Below, one piece after another: positions 26,897 through 36,002 of a DNA stretch of 64,000 nucleotides (the stretch's first letter is position 1; every line of letters begins with the position of its first letter). Made by a program: the position numbers and the translations under genes. A model generated the notes under the pieces. It had not been told where the DNA came from, searched no databases, and was given only the letters and a program-made list of their open reading frames with translations. This stretch comes from Dyadobacter sp. UC 10 (lineage in GTDB: Bacteria; Bacteroidota; Bacteroidia; Cytophagales; Spirosomataceae). Where the stretch lies: positions 1,302,001-1,366,000 of the forward strand of contig NZ_VSRN01000001.1 of assembly GCF_008369915.1 (NCBI RefSeq), in the 5' to 3' direction.

Positions 26897-27054
26897 GTTA
26901 TTTTATTTAGGGGCTAATAGATGCAATAGGCAAAGCGGATCCTGCAAGAGATTTCGGCTCTTTTAAAAACTGATCAGGAATATGTAGTTAGGTAAATGGT
27001 GTGCGGCAGGCACAAAATCAGGCTATCCTGCCCCTATGACAACAAATGTATAAG

Positions 27055-27079
27055 AAGGTACTTTGCGATGCAAGGTACT
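27055..27079. promoter_or_regulatory. AAGGTACT direct repeat upstream of the TonB-type gene
   Basis: AAGGTACT occurs at 27055-27062 and 27072-27079 (17 bp start to start), and the inner part forms an imperfect dyad (GTACTTTGC / GCAAGGTAC). It is about 160 nt upstream of the ATG at 26896. Operator-like, but no regulator can be named. Nothing else in 26897-27214 stands out except a GGCAGG...CCTGCC pair near 27005-27034. Confidence 0.35.
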
Positions 27080-27214
27080 ATGTGAGATTTTCACCGGTAA
27101 ATGATGAACGGCTATTTCCAATTTTAAACGGTTAATTTTTCAAAGTCGATCTGTTGCAGTCCCGCCCCGATCAGCAGTCCGGTTCATGGCCGGACGATTT
27201 GGCCCTAAACAAAT

Positions 27215-27240
27215 CCAGCCAGATCGTATGATCTGGCTGG
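27215..27240 (-). terminator. Terminator hairpin after the LTxxQ protein
   Basis: CCAGCCAGATC (27215-27225), loop GTAT, GATCTGGCTGG (27230-27240): a perfect 11-bp stem 32 nt past the stop of the 27272-27640 gene. On the minus strand it is followed by ATTTGTTT, a weak U-tract. Intrinsic termination is likely. Confidence 0.7.
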
Positions 27241-27271
27241 CTTACTTTTCATGGCTAAATTTCAATATATG

Positions 27272-27640
27272 TTATCCTCTCCAGTTGTTACGTCTGCCGG
27301 CATTCTGGTAGGCGTATAAACGCTGGCGCTGCACAGGCGTAAGTACCGAAAGTATCTCTTTTTGTTTCTGCTGTTCCAATCTTACCGCGCCCTGATAGGT
27401 GTGATATCTTTTATTTCGCGGTGCCAAACGATCATATTTGTTTTCGATTTTTTTGATCTGGTTTTCCTGCTTGCGGGTCAGTCTTACAATGTTGTCGAGC
27501 TTGTTGATCTGGAATTCCTCGTAAGCGTTGTCGACTCTCGTGTTGCCGGCAGGGGTTTGGTGTCCTCTGTAACTTTGGGCGAAGCCGTTTCCGATGGTCA
27601 ATGTTACTATTGTGGCGATTGCTAAGATGGTCTTTTTCAT
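27272..27640 (-). CDS. Small secreted LTxxQ-motif protein (Spy/CpxP-like)
   Basis: 122 residues from the ATG at 27640 (a TTG at 27649 would add three residues). Signal peptide MKKTILAIATIVTLTIGNGFAQ, then a charged, helix-rich mature part with two LTxxQ-like elements: LTRKQENQIKKIENKY and LTPVQRQRLYAYQ near the C-terminus. LTxxQ is the hallmark of Spy/CpxP-type periplasmic proteins, which in enteric bacteria act as envelope chaperones or stress sensors; that role here is inference. It is monocistronic, with a terminator hairpin behind it. Short length and low complexity limit certainty. Confidence 0.65.
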   Translation of the reverse strand: MKKTILAIATIVTLTIGNGFAQSYRGHQTPAGNTRVDNAYEEFQINKLDNIVRLTRKQENQIKKIENKYDRLAPRNKRYHTYQGAVRLEQQKQKEILSVLTPVQRQRLYAYQNAGRRNNWRG

Positions 27641-27838
27641 GGTTTCCAATGTTTAATTTGTTCGTTTATGGTGGTTAGAGGAGGTTTTCTTCCTTGCGTT
27701 TAATCCGCCTTAACCGCCAATCTGCGAATTGGACCAATCACCAGACCACCAGGTAATTTTTATCGACGAATGGTTACTTGGGTACTGCCGTTCGCTCATT
27801 GCTCGTACTCCGCCGAAAAATCCAGAGGCGAAAATTTG

Positions 27839-27846
27839 TATATTTG
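27839..27846 (+). promoter_or_regulatory. Bacteroidota -7 box for the toxin-antitoxin pair
   Basis: TATATTTG matches the Bacteroidota -7 consensus TAnnTTTG and lies 24 nt before the antitoxin ATG at 27870. I see no well-placed -33 TTTG, so this rests on one box. Confidence 0.4.
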
Positions 27847-27869
27847 ATTAACAACAAATCAACAGTACC

Positions 27870-28082
27870 ATGTTAGTAACTGTGAAGGGAGTTTATGAGA
27901 ATGGAAAAGTAACATTAAGCGAAAAACCGCCTGTCGAAAAAAAAACGGAGGTGATGGTTACATTTATCGAGGAGACAAAGAATGACCGTCCGACAAAACG
28001 TATTGCCGGTATATTGAGTGGAAAAATAATTATGTCCGACGATTTCGATGATCCCCTAGACGATTTAAAGGAATACATGTAA
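27870..28082 (+). CDS. Antitoxin of a VapBC-like pair
   Basis: 70 residues, starting MLVTVKGVYENGKVTLSEKP, the short beta-rich N-terminus of DUF104/DUF2281-like antitoxins. It ends in an acidic tail DDFDDPLDDLKEYM that would bind the toxin. Its stop codon TAA overlaps the toxin's ATG by one base (TAATG), implying translational coupling. As a type II antitoxin it would neutralise the PIN protein and probably repress its own promoter. It is on the plus strand, against the direction of the permease array, which suggests independent acquisition. Confidence 0.75.
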   Translation: MLVTVKGVYENGKVTLSEKPPVEKKTEVMVTFIEETKNDRPTKRIAGILSGKIIMSDDFDDPLDDLKEYM

Positions 28083-28462
28083 TGAAATACTTGCTCGATA
28101 CACACACCTTGTTATGGTTTTTAGAGGATAATGCAAAGCTATCTAAAAAGACAAAAGCTTTGATTGAGACGTTCGACAATGACATTAATGTTAGCGTCAC
28201 AACCTGGTTTGAGATTTCAGTAAAACTAACAACCGGAAAATTAATATTACCGGATTCCCTTTCAGAAACAATTCTGAAATCAAACTTCAATCAGATCACG
28301 ACAATAGGCATTTCGGAAGAACATACAATTTCTTACCAAAAACTCCCTCTATTTGCAAATCACAAAGACCCGTTTGACCGGATGATACTTGCCACCGCAA
28401 TCACAGAAGGTTATTCTTTGATCTCGCGGATCCAAAATTTCACTGGTACGGTACCTTGGTAA
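28082..28462 (+). CDS. PIN-domain toxin (VapC-like), possibly missing one active-site acid
   Basis: 126 residues. PIN domain with MKYLLDTHTLLWFLED (Asp6), WFEIS (Glu44) and HKDPFDRM (Asp96/Asp99). PIN RNases use three or four acidic residues to bind Mg2+/Mn2+ and cut RNA. The last conserved acid, usually in a (T/S)xD context before the C-terminal strand, appears replaced: the sequence reads SLISRIQNF, with Ile117 where Asp is expected. The enzyme may be weakened or inactive, or another acid may substitute. Coupled to the antitoxin by TAATG. It ends 32 nt before the P10 stop, convergent with it. Confidence 0.8.
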   Translation: MKYLLDTHTLLWFLEDNAKLSKKTKALIETFDNDINVSVTTWFEISVKLTTGKLILPDSLSETILKSNFNQITTIGISEEHTISYQKLPLFANHKDPFDRMILATAITEGYSLISRIQNFTGTVPW

Positions 28463-28494
28463 ACATCATGTGGTGAATACCTTTGTTTTTTTCA

Positions 28495-30870
28495 TCACTC
28501 ACTGCGCAGCGACTTAACGGGATTAGTCAACGCGGCCTTGATAGCCTGAAAACTGACGGTCAAAAGAGTTATAATGACCGCGGTGAACGCGGATACCGCG
28601 AAAACAATCCAGCTTAGCTCAATATGATATTCGTATTTTTTCAGCCAGTCACTCAGGAAGTACAGAGCAATCGGGGATGCGATCATGCAGGAGATCAGGA
28701 CGAGGTAAATGAATTCTTTGGATAACATTGCCCACATCTGCGCCACGCTGGCCCCCAATGCCTTGCGGATACCAATCTCCTTTGTACGCTGTTCTGCGGT
28801 ATAAGCTGCCAATCCAAATAAGCCAAGGCAGGATATAAATATTGCCAAAACAGCAAATACACGGGCCAGCTTGCCTATTCTTTCTTCGGCCCTGAACTTC
28901 GCATCATATTCGTCATCAGCAAACTTGAATGCAAACGGTGAATCCTGATCGTGTTTACGGAATACCGCTTCTACTTTCTTCAGCGCCTGGTCGACGGGTT
29001 TGCCGGGCAGGAGTTTCACATTGATGAGGTTGGCCCACTCATAGTTGAGCATAAACACAGTAGGTACGGCAGGCTCGTAAGGCGATTGCATGACCATATC
29101 TTTAATCACACCGACCACCTGCATTGGCTTTTTATTAAACCGGATCGTTTTGCCCACAATATCTTTAAGGCCCGTCAGTTTAACGGCAGCTTCATTAAGT
29201 ACAAAAGCCGCAGTATCGGTCGAGAAATTCCTCGAAAAATCCCTTCCATCGATTATTTCCCAGCCTATTGTTTTGCCAAAGTCGTGGGTGCACGCAATTG
29301 TACCGAACAATGGTACCGAGCCTGGCTCCATTCCATCCCACTCAAAACCGATCTGATTGGAGTTAATACTGGTAGTAGGGCTCGACGATTCGCTCATTTC
29401 ATAAACTGCGCCCGTTTTCAGCAAGTCGTCACGAAGTGGATAATATTTACCGTACAGATTGGGGGAAATCTCGACTTGCAGCAGTCCCTGCCTGTCATAT
29501 CCGACAGATCTGCTTTTGGCGTGTTGTATCTGTTGAAAAACAATGATCGTTCCGATGATCAGGGTAATAGAGACCGTAAACTGCATAACAACCATTATTT
29601 TCCGCGGCACTGCCGACCATTTGCCAATCTTGAACGTTCCCTTCAGCACCGATAAGGGGTTGAAAGACGACAAATAGAATGCGGGATAGCTGCCCGAAAC
29701 CAGGCCGGTAAACAGGGAGAATACGATCAGCGCAAGCCAGAACTGTGGTACCAGGAATGGAAACTTCACCTGTTTCCCCGACAGCTCGTTGAATGCAGGC
29801 AGCGAGACAAGCACGATTAACACCGCAAGCACCAACGCAAAGGACACGACCAGAAACGATTCGCTCAGGAACTGGAAAACCAACTGACTCCGAAGCGAAC
29901 CGATTGACTTACGAATGCCCACTTCCTTGGCGCGCTTTTCAGACCTGGCAGTGCTGAGGTTCATGAAATTGATGCAGGCCAGAAGTAATACAAAAATGCC
30001 GATAATTGTGAACAGCCAGACAAACTGGATGCCGCCACCTATGTTAAGCCCATTTTTAAAATCCGAATACAAGTGCCAGCGGCTCATTGGATGCAGGAAA
30101 TATTGCGGTTTATCGGTTTTTGAAAAAGCATGCGGCAATTCCACGTCCCGTATTTTCAATGAAACCTTGGCTATCTCGGCTTTATCAGCAACCTGCGCAA
30201 AGAATTGGAAGGAATGGTTTCCCCACTCCTTCTCGGCCGATTTCACCCAGCTCTCCGCCTGCAGGTAGTCACTCCAGGGAAGGATTAAATACAGTTCGCG
30301 AAAATTGGAGTTGAAAGGAATATCCTCATAAACCCCTGTCACCTTCACATTCTTTTTAATATCCAGCTGCAGCGTTCTATTAAGTGCTTCTTCTTTTCCG
30401 AAAAGTGATTTTGCCAGCGATTCGGAGATAACAATTGACCCCGGATTTTTCAATGCATTATAGTCACCTCTGATCATCTTAAGGGAAAGCATTTCGGGAA
30501 GCGACGGCTGCGCGTACATGCCCGATTTGTTGATCTTTTTGTCGCCGTTGGCCAGTAAATGACCGTAATTCCATGAAGCCAGTGAGGTAAATTTAAAATC
30601 AGAGCCATACTTGGTAGCCATTTCGGTCACCGCCGGAATTGAAACCGCGGTTCCTGTGAAAGTCTGGCCGTTAAAAGTCTGGTTGATCCAGGCCTGGGTT
30701 ACTTTATCGTAGTTCTTATGGTATTTATTAAACGACAGCTCGTCCCAAACCCAAAGTCCGATCAGCATGGCAACAGCAATACCAACTGCCAGCCCGATTA
30801 TGTTGATAAATGAATAGACCTTGTTTTTGGAAAGGTTACGTAATGCAATTTTAAAGTAGTTCCTGATCAC
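28495..30870 (-). CDS. P10: MacB/FtsX-type ABC permease, GTG start
   Basis: 791 residues. The start codon is GTG (complement of 30868-30870), aligning with the MIRNYFKIALRN start of the paralogs; all the others use ATG. The first motif is RAKEVGIRKSIG, the second RTKEIGIRKALG, the tail KAALTNPVKSLRSE. Nearly identical stretches with P2 (AVAMLIGLW, DELSFNKYHKNYD, GSLRSQLV) mark it as P2's closest paralog. It is last in the P13-P10 run; the VapBC-like pair faces its 3' end. The gap to P11 holds a 12-bp inverted repeat unrelated to the two main repeat families. Confidence 0.92.
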   Translation of the reverse strand: MIRNYFKIALRNLSKNKVYSFINIIGLAVGIAVAMLIGLWVWDELSFNKYHKNYDKVTQAWINQTFNGQTFTGTAVSIPAVTEMATKYGSDFKFTSLASWNYGHLLANGDKKINKSGMYAQPSLPEMLSLKMIRGDYNALKNPGSIVISESLAKSLFGKEEALNRTLQLDIKKNVKVTGVYEDIPFNSNFRELYLILPWSDYLQAESWVKSAEKEWGNHSFQFFAQVADKAEIAKVSLKIRDVELPHAFSKTDKPQYFLHPMSRWHLYSDFKNGLNIGGGIQFVWLFTIIGIFVLLLACINFMNLSTARSEKRAKEVGIRKSIGSLRSQLVFQFLSESFLVVSFALVLAVLIVLVSLPAFNELSGKQVKFPFLVPQFWLALIVFSLFTGLVSGSYPAFYLSSFNPLSVLKGTFKIGKWSAVPRKIMVVMQFTVSITLIIGTIIVFQQIQHAKSRSVGYDRQGLLQVEISPNLYGKYYPLRDDLLKTGAVYEMSESSSPTTSINSNQIGFEWDGMEPGSVPLFGTIACTHDFGKTIGWEIIDGRDFSRNFSTDTAAFVLNEAAVKLTGLKDIVGKTIRFNKKPMQVVGVIKDMVMQSPYEPAVPTVFMLNYEWANLINVKLLPGKPVDQALKKVEAVFRKHDQDSPFAFKFADDEYDAKFRAEERIGKLARVFAVLAIFISCLGLFGLAAYTAEQRTKEIGIRKALGASVAQMWAMLSKEFIYLVLISCMIASPIALYFLSDWLKKYEYHIELSWIVFAVSAFTAVIITLLTVSFQAIKAALTNPVKSLRSE

Positions 30871-30907
30871 GGCTAAACGGGGTTTTACAGAATGTGCCAG
30901 GCTTAGG

Positions 30908-30971
30908 TACCTGGCTTCGCGCTCAATAGATTACACTTTCTGTTGGAAAGTTGCACGTACGAAGCCAGGTA
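30908..30971. repeat. Inverted repeat between P11 and P10
   Basis: TACCTGGCTTCG (30908-30919) pairs perfectly with CGAAGCCAGGTA (30960-30971) across a 40-nt spacer. A third type of intercistronic inverted repeat, at the same place (just after a stop codon, here that of P11) but not low-complexity. Confidence 0.7.
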
Positions 30972-30978
30972 GCCAAAT

Positions 30979-33393
30979 TTATTCGCTTCTCAGCGCCGTC
31001 ACCGGATTGGTAAGTGCCGCCTTGATGCTCTGAAAGCTGATCGTGATCATCGCCACCACAATTGCGAATATTCCTGCCAGTACATAAACCCACCAGCTGA
31101 CATTGACTTTATAGGTAAAATCCTGCTGCCACTCATTCATAAAATACCAGGCAACCGGCGATGCAATCACCAGCGCGACTAATACCAGCTTCACGAAATC
31201 GAGTGAGAACAAACCGAAAATATTAAGCGCCGATGCACCCACGGCCTTGCGGATACCCATTTCCTTGGTCCTCGACTCGGCCATGAATGCGACTACGCCG
31301 TACAGCCCCAGGCACCCTATAAAAATCGCTATTGCTGCAAGTATCTTAAAGAGTTCAAACAAACGCTCCTCTTTTTGGTAGAAGCTGTTCATAGTCTGAT
31401 CAAGGAATGTGTATTTAAATAAATAATCAGGAAAAGTAGCCGACCACACAGTTTCAATTTTCCGAATCAGGGCCGGATCTGCGCCAGCTGCAAGTTTGAT
31501 ACCTAATGTATTGTAGTTACCCCGAAGGCTCGTCAGCGCGCAGGGGATAATTTCCCGGTGCAGACTATACGTATTGAAATTTTTGATTACACCTACAATC
31601 GGCAATTTGTAATCAGAGCCGCCGATGGCCAGCCGCTTCCCGAGTGCATCCTCCGGGTTTTTAAATCCGAGTTTTTGAGCAAATGCCTCATTGATCACAT
31701 ATTCCCGGATTGTGTCCGCGGGCAGGTACATTCGTCCGGCTACCAGTTGGAGTCCGTAAGTTTTAATGTAAGACGTGTCCGCAGGGCGCATAACGATCTC
31801 AAAATCCAGGAATTCAGTGTCATTTTCATACTTAAATACAGTTTGCCAGTTACTGCCCGACATGGGCGTAAATGCGCTGAAGCTCATATTCTTAATCCCA
31901 GGCTCGCCTTCAAGCTTGGCGCGAAGCGTTTCCAGCTGGCCGGGGTTACGGTCAGGAACAGGCACATTGATAATTTCATCCTTAACAAACCCCAGATCCA
32001 TTGTGCGAAAATGTTTCATCTGCATGTACGCAATCAGTGTACCCAGCAGCACAACTTGCGAAATCGTAAACTGCAGCACGATCAATCCCCTTCTCAAATT
32101 CGCCTGACCTCCGCCCGACGCCTTCATTTTCCCTTTTAACGCAAGAATAGGCTGATACCCCGACACAACCAGCGCGGGATAGAAACCGGCCAGGACGGTA
32201 GTCACAACTGCCATAATCAGCAGAAATAGCAAAATAGAGGGATCCGCGAAAAACCTAACTCCCTCCGAGCTGATATTCAGGGTTTCGGATACAGACGGAA
32301 GTGCAATTTGCGCCAGCACGAGGGCAAGCAGCACTGAAATTACCGTCAGCACACCCGTTTCGGAAAAGTATTGCCTTAGTAGCTGCGTACGGGTACTGCC
32401 AAGCACTTTTCTTACCCCTACTTCCTTGGCCCTTCTCAAAGCTTGCGCCGTAGCCAGGTTGACAAAATTGACGCAGGCTGTGATCAGGATGAATATGCCC
32501 ACTAATACCATCGACCAGATCATACCTTTGCTGATCGTACGGCCGGCGTAATTTTGCATGGTAGTTGTAAAATGAATGTCCTTCACCGGCAGCAACACCA
32601 TGTCGGTTTCCGCCACCGCTTTTGGGTCCCTGTATTTTTTACTCAGATCAGCCAGGTTTCGCTCCATTCGCTCCTCACTCATATTTTCCGGCAGGCGCAT
32701 ATACATTTGTCCGCCACCATAAGTACTTTGCCAGTCATCCCAGTTCGTGAATGAACCATATTCTTTCAGTGAAGAGAAAGAAAGCATGGTCGTAAATGGG
32801 AAACTGCTCGTTACCGGGGGATCCTTGATGATACCGGTTACAACAAAATTCATATTGTTATTGACGCGGATTGTCTTGCCCATCGGACTGCCGGGACCAA
32901 AATAATTCATTGCCTGGGTTTCTGTCAATACCACCGAGCCGGGATTGCTCAGCGACGTTGCCGGTGAGCCTTTTATCCAGGTGTAATCTAGCAGGTTGAA
33001 GTATTCCGGACCTATAAACCCGACTGCGTAAGACGGCGAAGTAAGTTTCCGGAGGTTCTTTCCCTCACCAATCGTTACGAGCACTTCGCGGATTCCGTAA
33101 GTACAGGTAACGAGGTTCTTGATTTCGGGATAGTCGCTCCTGAGTGCGGCGAGCACAGGCAGCGGCATGCCTGTGCCATACCCTTTATCACCATTCGCTT
33201 TGGTATGTATCGAAAGCCTGTAAATTTTGTCAATGTGTTTGTTATGCGTATCAAAGCTCAGCTCATATCTGACCGTAAAAAAGATCAGCAGACAGCACGT
33301 CAATCCCAGCGTGAGACCGGTTACATTAATGATTGTAAAATTCCAGTTCCGGCGCAGGTTCCGGAACGAGGTGATGAGATAATTTTTGATCAT
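30979..33393 (-). CDS. P11: MacB/FtsX-type ABC permease, full length
   Basis: 804 residues. Starts MIKNYLITSFRNLRRNWNF. The first motif RAKEVGVRKVLG follows VNFVNLATAQALR. The second half departs from the family norm: CLGLYGVVAFMAES, then RTKEMGIRKAVGASALNIFG, where others have RTKEIGVRKVLGASV. Tail KAALTNPVTALRSE. P6 is its nearest relative by shared segments in the first periplasmic domain. It follows P12 with only 17 nt between stop and start, so the two are almost certainly on one mRNA. Substrate unknown. Confidence 0.92.
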   Translation of the reverse strand: MIKNYLITSFRNLRRNWNFTIINVTGLTLGLTCCLLIFFTVRYELSFDTHNKHIDKIYRLSIHTKANGDKGYGTGMPLPVLAALRSDYPEIKNLVTCTYGIREVLVTIGEGKNLRKLTSPSYAVGFIGPEYFNLLDYTWIKGSPATSLSNPGSVVLTETQAMNYFGPGSPMGKTIRVNNNMNFVVTGIIKDPPVTSSFPFTTMLSFSSLKEYGSFTNWDDWQSTYGGGQMYMRLPENMSEERMERNLADLSKKYRDPKAVAETDMVLLPVKDIHFTTTMQNYAGRTISKGMIWSMVLVGIFILITACVNFVNLATAQALRRAKEVGVRKVLGSTRTQLLRQYFSETGVLTVISVLLALVLAQIALPSVSETLNISSEGVRFFADPSILLFLLIMAVVTTVLAGFYPALVVSGYQPILALKGKMKASGGGQANLRRGLIVLQFTISQVVLLGTLIAYMQMKHFRTMDLGFVKDEIINVPVPDRNPGQLETLRAKLEGEPGIKNMSFSAFTPMSGSNWQTVFKYENDTEFLDFEIVMRPADTSYIKTYGLQLVAGRMYLPADTIREYVINEAFAQKLGFKNPEDALGKRLAIGGSDYKLPIVGVIKNFNTYSLHREIIPCALTSLRGNYNTLGIKLAAGADPALIRKIETVWSATFPDYLFKYTFLDQTMNSFYQKEERLFELFKILAAIAIFIGCLGLYGVVAFMAESRTKEMGIRKAVGASALNIFGLFSLDFVKLVLVALVIASPVAWYFMNEWQQDFTYKVNVSWWVYVLAGIFAIVVAMITISFQSIKAALTNPVTALRSE

Positions 33394-33410
33394 GGCTTTA
33401 TAGTTATAGC

Positions 33411-35825
33411 TTACTCACTTTTCAGAGATTTTACCGGATTCATCAATGCAGCCTTTATGCTTTGAAAACTAACCGTTCCAACTGCAACGACAATTGCTGC
33501 AAGACCTACAAAAACGAAAATCATCGGGTTGATTTCGATCCGGTAAGGATAGTTGTCCAGCCAGGCCTGCATCGCAAACCAGGCCAGCGGGGTGGCGATC
33601 AGAATAGCCACAACAACGAGCTTTACAAAATCTTTTGACAGCACCAGCACAAGGTTTGAAATGCTCGCCCCGAGTACTTTCCGAACACCGATTTCCTTTG
33701 TCCGTTGCTCGATTACGATCAGTGCAACTGCGAACAGGCCAAGGCACGATAATATAATCGCTACACCCGATGCCAGGCTGAACACCTGCGAAAGCCGCTC
33801 TTCTTCGCGGTACCACGAATTCGTGTTCTCGTCCACAAAACTGCCTTTGAACTCTGATTCCGGCGTAATTTCCTTCCAGGCATTCTTCAACTTGTTCATG
33901 GAAGTTGCCAGGCTCTGCGGGGTTACCCTCACAAAAATATAGCTGATCCCCCCCGAGGGCGAGATGTACATGGTGATCGGCTTCTTTTCGTTTTTGGAAG
34001 AATACAGGTTAAAATCAGGCACGAGGCCGATGATCTGATGCTTGATGCCCGCTGTGTCAGTCTGGAAAAATTTTCCGACAGGATCCATTTCACCAATCAT
34101 TTTGGCCATGCTTTCGGTAATAATCACGCGGCCCACCGAATCACTTGAGTAGGCTGGATCAAACTCACGGCCTGCGATCAGTTTAATGTTAAGGGTTTTC
34201 AGATAATCGTAATCGATGTGAAGCCAATCGGTGGAAACTTCCCGGTCGTTGAATGTAAACCCGAGCACACTTCTGGAAGAGCTGCGGTCCATTCCGATTC
34301 CCAAATTTACGCCGCTGCCCGTCATGCTGAGAATACCCGGATCGTCTTTGAGACGGTTCCTCAAACGCCGGAGCGCCAACTGTCCGTCCACCTTATTCCC
34401 GACCGGAATACTGATGATCTCCTCTTTCTGAAATCCGAGCGGCTGTGTTTTCAAATGATCCACCTGCTGAACAGCGATAATCGTGCAGCAAATCAAAAGG
34501 CTCGATAATGTAAACTGAGCTACAATCAGCGAGTTGCGTAACAACCCAGGCTTTTTCATGGATACCTTTCCTTTCAAAACCTCCACTGCATTGAACCGCG
34601 ACATTTGCCAGGCGGGGTAACCACCCGCAATCAGTGCTACAAAGACGAACAAACTGATAATCAGCAGGACTGTAGCCGGCTGCAAAATGTAATCTAGATT
34701 CAGCTTAGACTGAAATGTACTGTTGAATGTTGGAAGCAGCGATATGGTCAGCGCTACTCCGACCAAAAAACCTGCCAGACAGATCACCCCGGCTTCGCCC
34801 CATATCTGAAGGAAAAGCTGCTGCTTCAATGCCCCGAGCGATTTTCGTACTCCTACCTCACGGGCACGGATAAATGATCTTGCGACATTGAGATTAATGA
34901 AATTGAAACTTGCGATCAGCAGAATGAAAATACCGATCGCCATCAGCGCATATACCAGCCCGATCGGTGCGCCACCGGACATATCGGTATCAAAATGAAC
35001 GTCCGTCAGCTTCAAGAGTCTCAACGCAAAAATATCGCCTTTTCCATCCGGTTTGGCACCCTGCTTTTTAAGTGAAGCAATACTTTCACTGAAATATTTT
35101 TGAGTGAACGGCCTCAGCTTCTGCTCGAAAGCTTCCTGGTCTACGCCTGGTTTCAATTTTACAAAAACGGCATGTGAATGCGCATCCCACTGGTCTTTTT
35201 CGCGCTGAAAGCCGCCTGCATTCTCAACCCGTACAAACGCATCAAATTTTATAGTCGAGTTATCCGGAAAATCGGCAAGGACCCCGGTGACAATGTACTG
35301 TCTCTTATTGGCATCCATACCCAACTGAAGCTCCTTACCCACGGGATCCTCCTTTCCAAAAACGCTTTCGGCCATATCCTCGCTGATCACGATGCTGCTG
35401 AGATCATTCAGCGCCGAGGAAGCATTGCCTTTAAGCAAGGGAAAAGTAAATATCTTGAGGAAATCGGCATCGGTATACTTGATGTCCTTATCGAAATATT
35501 TGCCCTTGTAAACCACCACATCGCCTCCGTTCAAAATCCGGGCAGCTCCTTCTATCTCAGGAAATTCGGCTTTCAGGGCCGGCGTGAGCGGATGCGGCAT
35601 TGAACCGGCCTTTTTTGCCTTTTGCGGCGCATTTTCAAAGAAATAAGTTTTGAAGATCCGGTCGTTGTCTGCATGGAACTCGTCAAATGACAGCGCAAAA
35701 TAGCCTGTCAGAAAAAGAAAAACGCTAATGCAGAAAGCCACCGAGAGGCCTGCAATATTGATCAAAGCGTAACCCTTGTTTTTCCAGAGGTTACGAAGCG
35801 CGATTTTGAGGTAGTTTTGAATCAT
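33411..35825 (-). CDS. P12: MacB/FtsX-type ABC permease, full length
   Basis: 804 residues. Starts MIQNYLKIALRNLWKNKGY. TM1 (SVAFCISVFLFLTGYFA) lacks the usual GLAxGM glycines. The first FtsX block reads FNFINLNVARSFI then RAREVGVRKSLG; the second RTKEIGVRKVLG follows VIVIEQ. Tail KAALMNPVKSLKSE. Periplasmic domain one starts with an unusual Lys/Pro segment (FENAPQKAKKAGSMPHPLTP). A variant inverted-arm repeat lies upstream, between its start and the P13 stop. Confidence 0.92.
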   Translation of the reverse strand: MIQNYLKIALRNLWKNKGYALINIAGLSVAFCISVFLFLTGYFALSFDEFHADNDRIFKTYFFENAPQKAKKAGSMPHPLTPALKAEFPEIEGAARILNGGDVVVYKGKYFDKDIKYTDADFLKIFTFPLLKGNASSALNDLSSIVISEDMAESVFGKEDPVGKELQLGMDANKRQYIVTGVLADFPDNSTIKFDAFVRVENAGGFQREKDQWDAHSHAVFVKLKPGVDQEAFEQKLRPFTQKYFSESIASLKKQGAKPDGKGDIFALRLLKLTDVHFDTDMSGGAPIGLVYALMAIGIFILLIASFNFINLNVARSFIRAREVGVRKSLGALKQQLFLQIWGEAGVICLAGFLVGVALTISLLPTFNSTFQSKLNLDYILQPATVLLIISLFVFVALIAGGYPAWQMSRFNAVEVLKGKVSMKKPGLLRNSLIVAQFTLSSLLICCTIIAVQQVDHLKTQPLGFQKEEIISIPVGNKVDGQLALRRLRNRLKDDPGILSMTGSGVNLGIGMDRSSSRSVLGFTFNDREVSTDWLHIDYDYLKTLNIKLIAGREFDPAYSSDSVGRVIITESMAKMIGEMDPVGKFFQTDTAGIKHQIIGLVPDFNLYSSKNEKKPITMYISPSGGISYIFVRVTPQSLATSMNKLKNAWKEITPESEFKGSFVDENTNSWYREEERLSQVFSLASGVAIILSCLGLFAVALIVIEQRTKEIGVRKVLGASISNLVLVLSKDFVKLVVVAILIATPLAWFAMQAWLDNYPYRIEINPMIFVFVGLAAIVVAVGTVSFQSIKAALMNPVKSLKSE

Positions 35826-35835
35826 TTTATGTGAG

Positions 35836-36000
35836 ATGCTTAGAGCTTTATGCCTTAGGCTTTATGCTATATGCCTTATGCAATAGGCTTTTTCAAAGCC
35901 AGTAATTTTGGTTATTAAAATCAATCTTAAATCCCGTCAGAGTCTAGTCAACTTCACGAACAAAAAGCTTATAGCTTACAGCCTGGAGCCTTAAGCTCCC
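35836..36000. repeat. Variant inverted arms between P13 and P12
   Basis: Left arm 35836-35890 (TTATGCCTTAGGC-like units) and right arm 35964-36000 (AAGCTTATAGCTTACAGCC). These look like a diverged TTRGCTN family. The right arm ends at the P13 stop codon. Confidence 0.65.
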
Positions 36001-36002
36001 CC

